A stretch of 64,000 nucleotides of DNA, from the NCBI RefSeq assembly GCF_034321785.1, contig NZ_JAXLPB010000004.1, positions 62,001-126,000 of the forward strand, in the 5' to 3' direction. Positions 52,253-61,052 of this stretch are shown here, piece by piece. Position 1 is the stretch's first letter. Each line of letters begins with the position of its first letter. Source of the DNA: Fulvimarina uroteuthidis. GTDB lineage: Bacteria; Pseudomonadota; Alphaproteobacteria; Rhizobiales; Rhizobiaceae. The notes below the pieces were generated by a model. That model was not told the DNA's origin. It saw only the letters and a program-made list of their open reading frames with translations, and searched no databases. The translations under genes were made by a program, and so were the position numbers.

Positions 52253-54303
52253 TCGCCAATGCCGAAGCTCTCCTCAAGCCGCTCACCATCAAGGGGCTGA
52301 CGATCCGCAACAGGGTCATGTCGACGAGCCACGCGCCCTCCTTCGGCAAGGACGGCAAGCCGCAGGAGCGCTATCAGCTCTATCACGAGGAAAAGGCGAA
52401 GGGCGGGATCGGCCTCACCATGTTCGGCGGTTCGTCCTCGGTCTCGCTCGACAGCCCGGCGGCGCCCTGGAACCAGATCTCGGTCGCCGACGACAGCGTC
52501 GTTCCGTTCTTCCGTGAGTTTTCGGACCGCATCCACCGGCACGGCGCCAAGCTGATGATCCAGCTCACCCATATGGGCCGCCGCACCAAATGGGACACGG
52601 AGAACTGGCTTCCGGTCAAGTCGCCCTCGGTGACGCGTGAACCGGCGTCCCGGTCCGTCGCCAAGGAACTCGAACAGGAGGAGATAGACCGGATCGTCGC
52701 CGATTTCGGCCGCGCGGCAAGACGCTGCCGGGATGGCGGGCTCGACGGCTGCGAGATTTCGGCGGCCCACGGCCATCTGGTCGATCAGTTCTGGTCGCCC
52801 CATTCGAACCATCGCACCGACGCCTATGGCGGGAGCCTTGAGAACCGCATGCGCTTCGGCATCGAGGTGCTGACCGCCATGCGGGAAGCGGCCGGCGACG
52901 ACTATGTCATCGGCATGCGCATGTCCGGCGACGAAATGCTGAAGGGCGGGCTCACCGCCGAGGATTGCATCGCCATCGCCACCGAATATGCCAATCGGGG
53001 TCTCGTTGATTTTCTGAACATCATGGGCGGCCAGGCGCGCGATCACATCGCCCACGCCATCTCCCTGCCCAACATGTCGTTCCCCGTCGCGCCCTATCTG
53101 CCGGTCGCCTCGGCCGTCAAGCGCGAGGTCGACATTCCGATCTTCCACGCCCAGCGCGTGACCGATCTGGCCACCGGCGCCCGCGCGGTCGCCGAAGGCC
53201 ATGTCGACATGATCGCGATGACCCGCGCTCACATTGCCGACCCGCATCTGGTCCGCAAGCTGATGGAAGGCCGGGCGGACGATATCCGCCAGTGCGTCGG
53301 CTACGGCTACTGCATCGACCGGATCTATGTGGGCAAGGATGCGCTGTGCATTCAGAACGCGGCGACGGGCCGCGAGGCGACCATGCCCCATATCATCGAC
53401 AAGGCGTCGGTGAAAAAGCGCGCGGTCGTGGTCGGGGGCGGCGTCGGCGGACTGGAAGCTGCCCGCGTCCTTGCCGAGCGCGGCCATCAGGTGACCCTGT
53501 TCGAAAAGTCCGGCCGGCTCGGCGGCCAGGTGATGACCGCGGCGAAGGCCACCTGGCGCGAGGCGCTGACCGGCATTCCGCGCTGGCTCGTCTCGCAGGT
53601 GCAGGCGCTCGGCGTCGAGCTTCGCCTCGGCACCGAAGCCGACGCTGCCGCGATCGAAGCGCTGGCGCCCGACATCGTCATCATCGCGACCGGCGGGGTG
53701 CCGCATCTGGGCGACGTCAAGGGCGCCGAGTACGCCGTCTCCACCGTCGACGTTCTCGAAGGCCGGGTGGAGCCGGCCGGCATCGTGCTCGTCTATGACG
53801 AGATGGGCGACCACAACGCCGCCTCCACCGCCGAATTCCTGTCGCAGAAGGGCTGTCTCGTGGAGATCGCCACCCACGACCGGATGATCGGCGAGGACAT
53901 CGGCGCGACCAACCAGCCGGTCCATCTGCGCGAACTCTACAAGCTCGGCGTCGTTATGACGCCGAACATGGAGCTGATCGAGATCTATCCGGAAGGCAAT
54001 CGCAAGATCGCGGCCCTGCGCAACACGATGACGCACGCCGAGGAAGAGCGGGTGGTCGATCATGTGGTCGTCGACTACGGCACCCATCCGGTGGACCGGC
54101 TCCACTACGCCCTGAAGGATGCGTCGCGGAACCACGGGCTCGTCGACGACGCGGCCCTGACCGCCGGCCGCCCGCAGCCCTGCGAGACGAACGGCGCGGC
54201 CGGACGGAACGGCTTCTCGCTCTACCGCGTCGGCGATGCGCTGGCGGGCCGCAACATCCATGCCGCGATCTACGACGCCCTGCGCCTGTGCAAGGACCTG
54301 TAG
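52249..54303 (+). CDS. dgcA: Dimethylglycine demethylase, flavin oxidoreductase subunit
   Basis: A 684-residue protein of the trimethylamine dehydrogenase/2,4-dienoyl-CoA reductase type. An N-terminal FMN TIM barrel (LIKPLTIKGLTIRN-like start, AHGHLVDQFWSPHSNHRTDAYGGS) leads to a Cys region (Cys349, 355, 367) and a nucleotide-binding half beginning VVVGGGVGGLEAARVLAERGHQV near residue 393. With DgcB it removes a methyl from dimethylglycine to give sarcosine. The usual TMADH-type motif has four Cys; here the second is Tyr. ATG overlaps the upstream nuclease gene stop. dgcB follows after two bases. Confidence 0.9.
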   Translation: MIANAEALLKPLTIKGLTIRNRVMSTSHAPSFGKDGKPQERYQLYHEEKAKGGIGLTMFGGSSSVSLDSPAAPWNQISVADDSVVPFFREFSDRIHRHGAKLMIQLTHMGRRTKWDTENWLPVKSPSVTREPASRSVAKELEQEEIDRIVADFGRAARRCRDGGLDGCEISAAHGHLVDQFWSPHSNHRTDAYGGSLENRMRFGIEVLTAMREAAGDDYVIGMRMSGDEMLKGGLTAEDCIAIATEYANRGLVDFLNIMGGQARDHIAHAISLPNMSFPVAPYLPVASAVKREVDIPIFHAQRVTDLATGARAVAEGHVDMIAMTRAHIADPHLVRKLMEGRADDIRQCVGYGYCIDRIYVGKDALCIQNAATGREATMPHIIDKASVKKRAVVVGGGVGGLEAARVLAERGHQVTLFEKSGRLGGQVMTAAKATWREALTGIPRWLVSQVQALGVELRLGTEADAAAIEALAPDIVIIATGGVPHLGDVKGAEYAVSTVDVLEGRVEPAGIVLVYDEMGDHNAASTAEFLSQKGCLVEIATHDRMIGEDIGATNQPVHLRELYKLGVVMTPNMELIEIYPEGNRKIAALRNTMTHAEEERVVDHVVVDYGTHPVDRLHYALKDASRNHGLVDDAALTAGRPQPCETNGAAGRNGFSLYRVGDALAGRNIHAAIYDALRLCKDL

Positions 54304-54305
54304 GG

Positions 54306-56252
54306 ATGGCGGCGGCATCCTTCCTGCCCTGGCTCGTCCTTGCCATGGCCTTCGTCGCCGCCGTGCAGATCGTCCGGCGCGGGCGCCTGTGGATGTCCGG
54401 ACGGCGGGCGAAGGTCGACTGGCTCGGGGGGCTGAAGGCGCTGCCCAAGCGCTATCTCGTCGATGTCCACCATGTCGTCGACCGCGACCGCTCCGCCTCG
54501 CGCATGCATGTGCCCGTCGCCGGCGGGCTCGTCCTTGCCTGCGGCCTCCTCCTTCTCGGTCTCGTTCCGGCGCTCGCCGCCTCGCGGATCTACTGGGTTC
54601 CGGTCGGGATCGGCTTTGCCGTGATGGCCGCCGGGGTCCTCCTCGTCGCGCGGCGGCGTTATCCGCGCGCGATGCCACGCCTGTCGCTCGGGCGCTACCA
54701 GCGCACGCCCGTCTATCTCGGTACGTTCGCGGTGGGCGGGCTTCTCGTGGCCTCGCTCGCAGCGCTCGGCGATCCGCTGCCCTCGCTCTCGTTCGGCTTT
54801 CTGATCGTCACGGCCGCCGGCGGTCTCGCGCTCGCCGCGCAGGCCGCGACCGGGCCGATGCGGCACGCGCTGGCGGGGGCCGCTCATCTCGCGCTTCACC
54901 CGCGCCCCGAACGCTTCGACGCGGCGCTTCCCAAGGGACGGGCGACGGGCCTCGTGCCGATCGATCTCGACGGGGCGAAGCTCGGGCGCGATCAGCCGGC
55001 GGATTTTGCCTGGAACCGGCTCCTGTCCTTCGACGCCTGCGTCCAGTGCGGGCGCTGCGAGGCCGCCTGCCCGGCCTTTGCCGCCGGCCAGCCCCTGAGC
55101 CCGAAGCACCTCATCGCCGATCTGGCCGCGGCCGCCGGCGGCGGCCATCGATCGCCCTATGCCGGCAATCCCTATCCCAACGAAGCCGCTCGCGACCCTT
55201 CCGGCGGGCTTCACCAGCCCATCATCGGCCCGGCTGCGATGATCCATCCCGACACGCTCTGGTCCTGCACCACGTGCCGGGCGTGCGTCGAGGAATGCCC
55301 GATGATGATCGAGCATGTGGACGCGATCGTCGATCTCAGGCGCTTCCAGACGCTCGAACGGGGCGCGGTGCCCGGCAAGGGACCGGACGTCCTCGACAAT
55401 TGCCGGCTCGCCGACGAGCCGAACGGCCACGCTCTCGAGACCCGCACGGATTTCGCCGCCGGTCTCGCCTTGCCGATCGTCCCGGGGGGCGGCGAAACGG
55501 ACGTTCTCCTGTGGCTCGGGCAGGCGGCGTTCGACATGCGCGGCCAGCGCACGCTGCGCGCGCTCATCACGCTTCTTGCGCACGCGAACGTCGATTTCGC
55601 GGTGCTCGGCGACAAGGAGCGCGACTGCGGCGATCTCGCCCGCCGCCTGGGCGACGAGGCGACCTTCCAGACACTGGCGAGGGCCAATATCGCGGCCCTC
55701 TCGGCCGTTCGCTTCAAGCGCATCCTCACCGCCGATCCCCATGCGCTGCATACGCTGCGCAACGAATATCCGGCCTTCGGCGGCACTTACGAGGTCGTTC
55801 ACCATACGGCGTTCCTCGACGGTCTCGTCGCCGCCGGCCGGCTGACACCGGCACAGCTGTCCGGGCCGCCCATCACCTATCACGACCCGTGCTATCTCGG
55901 GCGCTACAATGGCGAGTTCGAGGCGCCGCGCGCTTTGCTCGACGCTCTCGGTCTCGACCGCCGCGAAATGGCCCGGTCGGGGCGTGCCTCCATGTGCTGC
56001 GGCGGCGGGGGCGGCGCGCCCACCACCGATATTCCCGGCGACAGGCGCATTCCGGACCTTCGCATGGCGCAGGCGCGGGAGACCGGCGCCACCACCGTCG
56101 CCGTGGCCTGTCCGCAATGCACGGCGATGCTGGAAGGCGTCACCGGCACGCGGGCTGACGTGAAGGACGTCGCCGAGCTTCTGCTGGAAGCCGTGGAGGC
56201 CGGCCGAACCGTCGAGCGCCACGCCGACAGGCGGGAGGTCGAGCCCGCATGA
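54306..56252 (+). CDS. dgcB: Dimethylglycine demethylase, membrane iron-sulfur subunit
   Basis: A 648-residue membrane protein. The N-terminal 180 residues have five or six hydrophobic helices. Two ferredoxin-like [4Fe-4S] motifs follow: CVQCGRCEAACPAF (about 246) and CTTCRACVEECPM (about 322). Two C-C-G-type cysteine domains end the protein (YHDPCYLGRYNGEF, and MCCGGGGG near 564). This is the heterodisulfide reductase/GlpC-like order found in DgcB, which probably passes electrons to the quinone pool. The stop overlaps etfA's ATG in ATGA. Confidence 0.9.
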   Translation: MAAASFLPWLVLAMAFVAAVQIVRRGRLWMSGRRAKVDWLGGLKALPKRYLVDVHHVVDRDRSASRMHVPVAGGLVLACGLLLLGLVPALAASRIYWVPVGIGFAVMAAGVLLVARRRYPRAMPRLSLGRYQRTPVYLGTFAVGGLLVASLAALGDPLPSLSFGFLIVTAAGGLALAAQAATGPMRHALAGAAHLALHPRPERFDAALPKGRATGLVPIDLDGAKLGRDQPADFAWNRLLSFDACVQCGRCEAACPAFAAGQPLSPKHLIADLAAAAGGGHRSPYAGNPYPNEAARDPSGGLHQPIIGPAAMIHPDTLWSCTTCRACVEECPMMIEHVDAIVDLRRFQTLERGAVPGKGPDVLDNCRLADEPNGHALETRTDFAAGLALPIVPGGGETDVLLWLGQAAFDMRGQRTLRALITLLAHANVDFAVLGDKERDCGDLARRLGDEATFQTLARANIAALSAVRFKRILTADPHALHTLRNEYPAFGGTYEVVHHTAFLDGLVAAGRLTPAQLSGPPITYHDPCYLGRYNGEFEAPRALLDALGLDRREMARSGRASMCCGGGGGAPTTDIPGDRRIPDLRMAQARETGATTVAVACPQCTAMLEGVTGTRADVKDVAELLLEAVEAGRTVERHADRREVEPA

Positions 56253-57469
56253 CCCGCACCCGGCGCGATCCGCGAAGCGAGCGCGAAGCCCGATCCGTCG
56301 GGGGACGTCACAGACCGCGTTTCGATCTCGGCCTTGCGGTCGGGGCGTCGCGGCGCCCAAGGCGCGATCCCCGCGCCGAACGCCGTGGCTTCGAGGTGTT
56401 CGCCGCGCCGCGCCTTCGGCTCGATCGCACCCAGACGCTGGCGCCCATTCCGGCGGGACCGGGTGATGCGCCGTCTCGACGAAGCGAGGCCGCCGCGCCG
56501 GCGGTGCGGGTCGTCGCCGCGCCGGCATACCTGGTCTTTGCGGTTCTGGAAGCGGCGAAAGGCCGGCTTTCGCGCCTCGATCGGCAGGTCCTGGGCGCGG
56601 CCCGCCTGCTCGCCGATGCCGGTGAAGGCGGCGGCGCCGTGGTGGGCATCGCGCCAGCCGGCATTGTCGACCTCGGAGCCTGCGGCGCCGACCGTGTCCT
56701 GGCGATGACCGGTGACGGCGAGATGTCCGCGCCGGCCCGCGCCGCCCGGATACGCGCCATGGTCGAAGCGCTCGCCCCGAGGCACGTCATCTTCGCCGAA
56801 GACGGCGAAGGGGCCGATCTCGCGCGCCGCATCGCGGTCTCGCTTCGCGAGACGATCCTCACCGATCTCGTCTCGCTCTCGGCAAGGCAGGCGGTGCGGG
56901 CACGGGACGGAAACCGGACGGAGATGTTCGGCGCGCCGCCCCGCTTCATCACGATCGGCGAGGACCGGGTCGCGGCCTATGGCGGCGTGCCATGCGAAGC
57001 ACGAGCGCTGGACGGGGATTTCAACGCCGGCAGGTCCGCCGACCCGGCCATCCTTTCGATCGAACCCGTCGCGGGCGATCCGTCGGCGCTTTCCCTTTCG
57101 GAGACCGATTTCGTCGTCTCGGCCGGCAACGGCGTCACCGATATCGAGGCCTTCAAGGCCCTCGCCGCCGCCCTGTCCGGAACGCCCGGCGCCTCCCGCG
57201 TCGTCTGCGATGCCGGGCTGATGCCCCGATCGGCGCAGGTCGGCGCCTCCGGCACGGTGCTCGCGGCCGATTGCTATCTGGCGCTCGGCATCGCGGGCGC
57301 GCCGCAGCATCTGCAGGGCATTGCCGCGTGCGAACACGTGATAGCGGTCAACACCGATCTGCACGCCAAAATGGTGGAACGCGCAGGCCTTGCCATCGTC
57401 GCGGACGCGCAGGCGGTGATGCCGGCGCTGAAAGCGCTCGTCGACGAGCGGAAAAGGCGGGCCCGATGA
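56249..57469 (+). CDS. etfA: Electron transfer flavoprotein alpha subunit of the betaine locus
   Basis: A 406-residue ETF alpha subunit. The C-terminal FAD domain has SAGNGVTDIEAFKAL, RVVCDAGLMPRSAQVGASGTVLAADCYLALGIAGAPQHLQGI and HVIAVNTDLHAKMVERAG. The first 85 residues are an Arg/Pro-rich extension, weakly similar to those of betaine-locus EtfA proteins and absent from housekeeping EtfA. It carries electrons from DgcA. It overlaps dgcB and etfB by ATGA at both ends, so dgcA to etfB is one tightly coupled unit. Confidence 0.9.
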   Translation: MTRTRRDPRSEREARSVGGRHRPRFDLGLAVGASRRPRRDPRAERRGFEVFAAPRLRLDRTQTLAPIPAGPGDAPSRRSEAAAPAVRVVAAPAYLVFAVLEAAKGRLSRLDRQVLGAARLLADAGEGGGAVVGIAPAGIVDLGACGADRVLAMTGDGEMSAPARAARIRAMVEALAPRHVIFAEDGEGADLARRIAVSLRETILTDLVSLSARQAVRARDGNRTEMFGAPPRFITIGEDRVAAYGGVPCEARALDGDFNAGRSADPAILSIEPVAGDPSALSLSETDFVVSAGNGVTDIEAFKALAAALSGTPGASRVVCDAGLMPRSAQVGASGTVLAADCYLALGIAGAPQHLQGIAACEHVIAVNTDLHAKMVERAGLAIVADAQAVMPALKALVDERKRRAR

Positions 57470-58200
57470 ACATCCTCATCTGTCTTTCCGCCGCCCGCCA
57501 CCCGGTTTCCGACCGCCCCGCGCTGTCGAGGCTGGAGGCGCAGGCGATCGGTCTGGCCACGCGACTCGACGGCCGGGTCACCGGTCTTCACGCGGGGCCG
57601 GACGGTGAGGCCGTGCGCGAAGCATTGGGCGTGGGCCTGTCGCTTGTCGACCATCTCGCCATCGGGGGGGGCGTCGATCCGCTCGAGGCGCTGAGCGCAC
57701 GACTGCGCGCCGAAGCACCCGACCTCATCCTTGCCGGACGCCGCGGCCAGGGCGGCGAAGACAGCGGGCTCGTTCCGTATTGCCTTGCCGAAGCGCTGGA
57801 CTTGCCCCTGATCGCGGACGCTGTCGCGATCGAGACCGGGCCCCGACCCGGCACGATCCGCGTCGATCAGGCCTTGAAGAAGGGCGACCGGCGTCGCATC
57901 ACCGTGAAGCTTCCAGCGATCGTGACCGTACACCCGCTCGCCCCCGCGCCCGCACCGTTCGTCTTCGCGGCCGCGCGGCGCGGCACGATCCGGACGCTGC
58001 CGGTCCTGGAGCGTCACGACCGCCAGGACGCGCATCCCGGCTGGAACGAGCGACCCTATCGCGCGCGGCCCAAGCTCATGCGCACCGCGGCAACGCCAGC
58101 CGGCGACCCTGCCGGAAAGCTGCATGTCGACCCGGCGCCCGAGGAGGCGGCCCGGCTGATCCTCGACTATCTCGAGAAGAACGGCATCCGCACGTTCTGA
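57466..58200 (+). CDS. etfB: Electron transfer flavoprotein beta subunit of the betaine locus
   Basis: A 244-residue ETF beta subunit, partner of EtfA and binder of the structural AMP. It contains AEAPDLILAGRRGQGGEDSGLVPYCLAEALDLPLIADAVAIE and DRRRITVKLPAIVTVHPLAP, the usual core. The last part resembles the betaine-locus subtype rather than the housekeeping ETF. The ATG lies in ATGA with the etfA stop. It is last in the plus-strand series and is followed by a hairpin and the convergent acetolactate synthase gene. Confidence 0.92.
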   Translation: MNILICLSAARHPVSDRPALSRLEAQAIGLATRLDGRVTGLHAGPDGEAVREALGVGLSLVDHLAIGGGVDPLEALSARLRAEAPDLILAGRRGQGGEDSGLVPYCLAEALDLPLIADAVAIETGPRPGTIRVDQALKKGDRRRITVKLPAIVTVHPLAPAPAPFVFAAARRGTIRTLPVLERHDRQDAHPGWNERPYRARPKLMRTAATPAGDPAGKLHVDPAPEEAARLILDYLEKNGIRTF

Positions 58201-58260
58201 CGAGGCGGGCCCGCCTTCGTCTCCCGGAGCCCGCAACGGGCGCAACAGCCTTCGCGGCAA

Positions 58261-58290
58261 GACCCGCCGGAACGAGCGTTCCGGCGGGTC
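58261..58290. terminator. Hairpin between etfB and ilvI
   Basis: A 13-bp perfect stem (58261-58273 and 58278-58290) with a GAGC loop, between convergent genes. There is no U-tract on either strand, so termination would be weak or factor-dependent. Confidence 0.6.
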
Positions 58291-58328
58291 TCGTCATGTC
58301 GTGACGGCCGGCACCGCGTCGCCGGCGA

Positions 58329-60134
58329 TCAGACCAGCGCCTTGCCCTTGGCGTCGATGGCGTTGGCGACCGCTTCGTCCGTCGCCTCGTCCGGCAGCAG
58401 GATCTCGTTGTGTGCCTTGCCCGACGGAATCATCGGGAAGCAGTTGGCGAGGTTGGCGACCCGGCAGTCGAACAGGACCGGCGCGTCGACATCCAGCATT
58501 TCCTGGATCGCATCGTCGAGATCGCCCGGCTTCTGGCAGCGAATGCCATGCCCGCCATAGGCCTCGGCCAGCTTGACGAAGTCCGGCAGCGCCTCGGTGT
58601 AGGAGTTCGACAGGCGATTGCCGTGCAGAAGCTGCTGCCACTGGCGCACCATGCCCATATATTGGTTGTTGAGAATGAAAATCTTGATGTTCGCCTTGTG
58701 CTGAACCGCCGTCGACATCTCCTGCATGTTCATCAGGACCGAGGCATCCCCGGCGATGCACACCGACAAAGCGTCCGGATGGGCGATCGCCGCGCCGATG
58801 GCCGCCGGCAGTCCGTAACCCATGGTGCCGAGGCCACCGGAGGTGAGCCAACGGTTCGGCTTTTCGAAGCCGTAGAACTGCGCGGCCCACATCTGGTGCT
58901 GGCCCACTTCCGTCGAGACATAGGTCTCGCGATGCTTTGTCAGCTCGTAAAGGCGCTGCACCGCATATTGCGGCATGATGACATCGTCGTTCGGCCTGTA
59001 GGCGAGGCAGTCGCGGGCGCGCCACTTCTCGACCTGGGTCCACCAGTCCTTGACCGCCGCCGCGTCGGTGGTGGCGCCGGTTTCCTTCCAGGCGGCGACC
59101 AGATCGCGCAGGACGTGCGTCACGTCGCCGATGATCGGAAGGTCGACCCGGACGTTCTTGTTGATCGAGGACGGATCGATGTCGATCTGGATCTTGCGCG
59201 AGCCCGGCGAAAACGCGTCGAGGCGCCCGGTGATGCGGTCGTCGAAGCGCGCGCCGATGCAGATCATCAGATCGCAATCGTGCATCGCCAGATTGGCTTC
59301 GTACGTACCGTGCATGCCGAGCATGCCGAGCCATTTGTCGCCCGATGCCGGATAGGCGCCGAGACCCATCAGGGTCGAGGTGATCGGAAAGCCGGTCAGT
59401 TCGACGAGTTCGGTGAGGAGCTCGGCGGCCTCCGGACCGGAATTGACGACACCGCCGCCGGTATAGAAGATCGGGCGCCTGGCGCTCGCCAGCATCGCGA
59501 TCGCGGCGCGGATCTGGCTTTCGTCGGCCGACAGTCTGGGGCGATAGCTCTCATGGGTCTGGTTGGCCGGCGGCGGCGTGTAGACGCCGGTCGCGAACTG
59601 GATGTCCTTCGGGATATCGACGACGACGGGGCCCGGCCGGCCGGACGTGGCGACATGGAACGCCTCGTGCAGGACGCGCGCGAGATCGTTGACGTCCTTC
59701 ACCAGCCAGTTGTGCTTGGTGCAGGGGCGCGTGATGCCGACCGTGTCGCATTCCTGGAAGGCGTCGGAGCCGATCAGCGTCGTCGGCACCTGACCGGTGA
59801 TGCAGACGAGCGGGATCGAATCCATCAGCGCGTCCTGCAGCGCCGTCACCGCGTTCGTCGCGCCCGGGCCGGAGGTCACGAGCATGACGCCGCACTTGCC
59901 GGTGGAGCGGGCATAGCCTTCCGCGGCATGGCCCGCGCCCTGCTCGTGACGCACAAGAATGTGGCGCACGGCGGTCTGCTGGAAGATTTCGTCGTAGATC
60001 GGCAGGACCGCACCGCCCGGATAGCCGAAGATATCGGTGACGCCATTGTCCTTCAGCGCCGTGACGACCATTTCCGCGCCGGTCATCTCGCGCTTTCCGC
60101 CTGCCTCGATAGTCGCATTCGTCATGATGTTCAT
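58329..60134 (-). CDS. ilvI: Acetolactate synthase, large (catalytic) subunit
   Basis: A 601-residue thiamine-diphosphate enzyme, first step of branched-chain amino acid synthesis. The N-terminal block is GYPGGAVLPIYDEI (GXPGG) with the catalytic Glu in VRHEQGAGHAAEG. The FAD region includes GARFDDRITG, and the ThDP-binding end has GDASVLMNMQEMSTAVQHKANIKIFILNNQ. This fits biosynthetic (anabolic) enzymes. The regulatory subunit gene ilvH, often next door, is not in the window. ATGs at 60134 and 60125 are both possible. An attenuator leader precedes it. Confidence 0.94.
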   Translation of the reverse strand: MNIMTNATIEAGGKREMTGAEMVVTALKDNGVTDIFGYPGGAVLPIYDEIFQQTAVRHILVRHEQGAGHAAEGYARSTGKCGVMLVTSGPGATNAVTALQDALMDSIPLVCITGQVPTTLIGSDAFQECDTVGITRPCTKHNWLVKDVNDLARVLHEAFHVATSGRPGPVVVDIPKDIQFATGVYTPPPANQTHESYRPRLSADESQIRAAIAMLASARRPIFYTGGGVVNSGPEAAELLTELVELTGFPITSTLMGLGAYPASGDKWLGMLGMHGTYEANLAMHDCDLMICIGARFDDRITGRLDAFSPGSRKIQIDIDPSSINKNVRVDLPIIGDVTHVLRDLVAAWKETGATTDAAAVKDWWTQVEKWRARDCLAYRPNDDVIMPQYAVQRLYELTKHRETYVSTEVGQHQMWAAQFYGFEKPNRWLTSGGLGTMGYGLPAAIGAAIAHPDALSVCIAGDASVLMNMQEMSTAVQHKANIKIFILNNQYMGMVRQWQQLLHGNRLSNSYTEALPDFVKLAEAYGGHGIRCQKPGDLDDAIQEMLDVDAPVLFDCRVANLANCFPMIPSGKAHNEILLPDEATDEAVANAIDAKGKALV

Positions 60135-60187
60135 GTCCTGCCCGGTCCATAGTGAGCCATCGGCTCGCGGATTTTGATTTTTCCCAT

Positions 60188-60212
60188 AAAAAAAGGGCCT
60201 CTCGGGGCCCTT
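60188..60212 (-). terminator. Attenuator terminator upstream of ilvI
   Basis: A seven-bp stem (60193-60199 and 60206-60212) followed on the minus strand by seven T (plus-strand A 60188-60194). It lies 33 nt after the stop of the leader peptide and before the ilvI start, as expected of the rho-independent terminator of an amino-acid attenuator. Confidence 0.85.
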
Positions 60213-60219
60213 GTCTTTC

Positions 60220-60267
60220 GCGCACACGTGGCATTCGCCGGGCGGTCAGGCCGCCTGTCGTGTGCGC
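60220..60267 (-). promoter_or_regulatory. ilv attenuator pause stem
   Basis: GCGCACACG at 60220-60228 pairs exactly with CGTGTGCGC at 60259-60267. The loop holds a smaller GGCGG/CCGCC stem (60241-60245 and 60251-60255) around the leader stop. Together they form the upstream structure competing with, or preceding, the terminator. Which pairing is the antiterminator is not clear from inspection. Confidence 0.6.
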
Positions 60268-60302
60268 GTTCCTACGATTACGAGGATGGTTGAAATCTTC
60301 AT
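60246..60302 (-). CDS. ilvL: ilv leader peptide
   Basis: An 18-residue peptide, MKISTILVIVGTRTRQAA. It contains Ile-Leu-Val-Ile-Val in a row plus another Ile, so shortage of branched-chain aminoacyl-tRNA would stall the ribosome at these codons. It ends inside the pause stem, with a U-tract terminator next. This is the standard layout of a branched-chain amino acid attenuator. Confidence 0.85.
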   Translation of the reverse strand: MKISTILVIVGTRTRQAA

Positions 60303-60309
60303 AGTGCGA

Positions 60310-60338
60310 AACCTATGCGCTCCCATGCCACTGGTCAA
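60310..60338 (-). promoter_or_regulatory. Predicted ilv promoter
   Basis: On the minus strand TTGACC (60338-60333), 17 bases, and TAGGTT (60315-60310). Only seven bases separate the -10 from the leader ATG, so transcription should start at or just before that ATG and the leader would be leaderless. Confidence 0.6.
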
Positions 60339-60399
60339 CGGTCTTTTTACCGAATGGAATATGGTCGCCGGTCCGGCGGGGCCGTAGCATGGCGTCGGG

Positions 60400-61044
60400 T
60401 CAAGCGCCAAGCGCGATCGCGCGGGCGACCCGCTCGCGCAGGACCGGGAGGAGTTCCGCGCCGAACCATGCATGTTTCCTGAGCCAGCCATTGTTGCGCC
60501 ATGAAGGGTGCGGCAGGGGAATGACCGGCGCGTAACGGCCGCCATGCTCCAGGATCGTGCGCCAGTTCTCCACCGTCTCGGTCAGGGTCCGCCCGCGCCC
60601 TTCCGCGATATGGTAGGCCTGGGCATAGGCCCCGATCGCAAGGATCAGCTCGATCTGTGGCATTGCGTCCATGGCGCGGTCGTGCCAGGTCGCCCGGCAC
60701 TCCTTCCGGGGCGGCCGGTCGGACCCGTTCCTGTCATAGCCGGGAAAGCAGAACCCCATGGGCAGGATCGCGATGCGCGAGCGATCGTAGAAGACCGCCT
60801 CGTCGACCCCGAGCCATGTGCGCAGGCGCACCCCGGACGGGTCGTTGAACGGCGTCGACGTCTTGTCGGCAAGGTTTCCCGGCGCCTGCCCCGCAATGAG
60901 GACGCGCGCGGTCTGCGACATTGCGAGGACGGGATTGGGCGGGACCGGCAACGGCGCGCCGATCGGGCGTTCGGCGCAGATGCGGCAGGTGCGGATGACG
61001 GCCTGCAACGCCGCGGCGCTTTCGGGGCGGGCGTCCCCTGCCAT
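60400..61044 (-). CDS. Uracil-DNA glycosylase-family protein
   Basis: A 214-residue protein of the UDG-like superfamily. It starts with a Cys-pair zone (VIRTCRICAERP) and then VLIAGQAPGNLADKTSTPFNDPSG (the G-Q-A-P-G motif 1) and VIPLPHPSWRN (motif 2). The body includes AILPMGFCFPGYDRNGSDRPPRKECRATWHDRAM, a segment typical of the bacterial uracil-DNA glycosylase-like subgroup. Whether it excises uracil is untested. Its start is eight bases after the glutathione transferase stop, so the two are one operon. Confidence 0.82.
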   Translation of the reverse strand: MAGDARPESAAALQAVIRTCRICAERPIGAPLPVPPNPVLAMSQTARVLIAGQAPGNLADKTSTPFNDPSGVRLRTWLGVDEAVFYDRSRIAILPMGFCFPGYDRNGSDRPPRKECRATWHDRAMDAMPQIELILAIGAYAQAYHIAEGRGRTLTETVENWRTILEHGGRYAPVIPLPHPSWRNNGWLRKHAWFGAELLPVLRERVARAIALGA

Positions 61045-61052
61045 GCGGCTCG

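Noticed and set aside
52102..56528. Two reverse-strand open frames above 750 residues opposite dgcA and dgcB
   Set aside because: Both are composition artefacts with no recognisable domain; the forward genes carry clear motifs and coupled starts.
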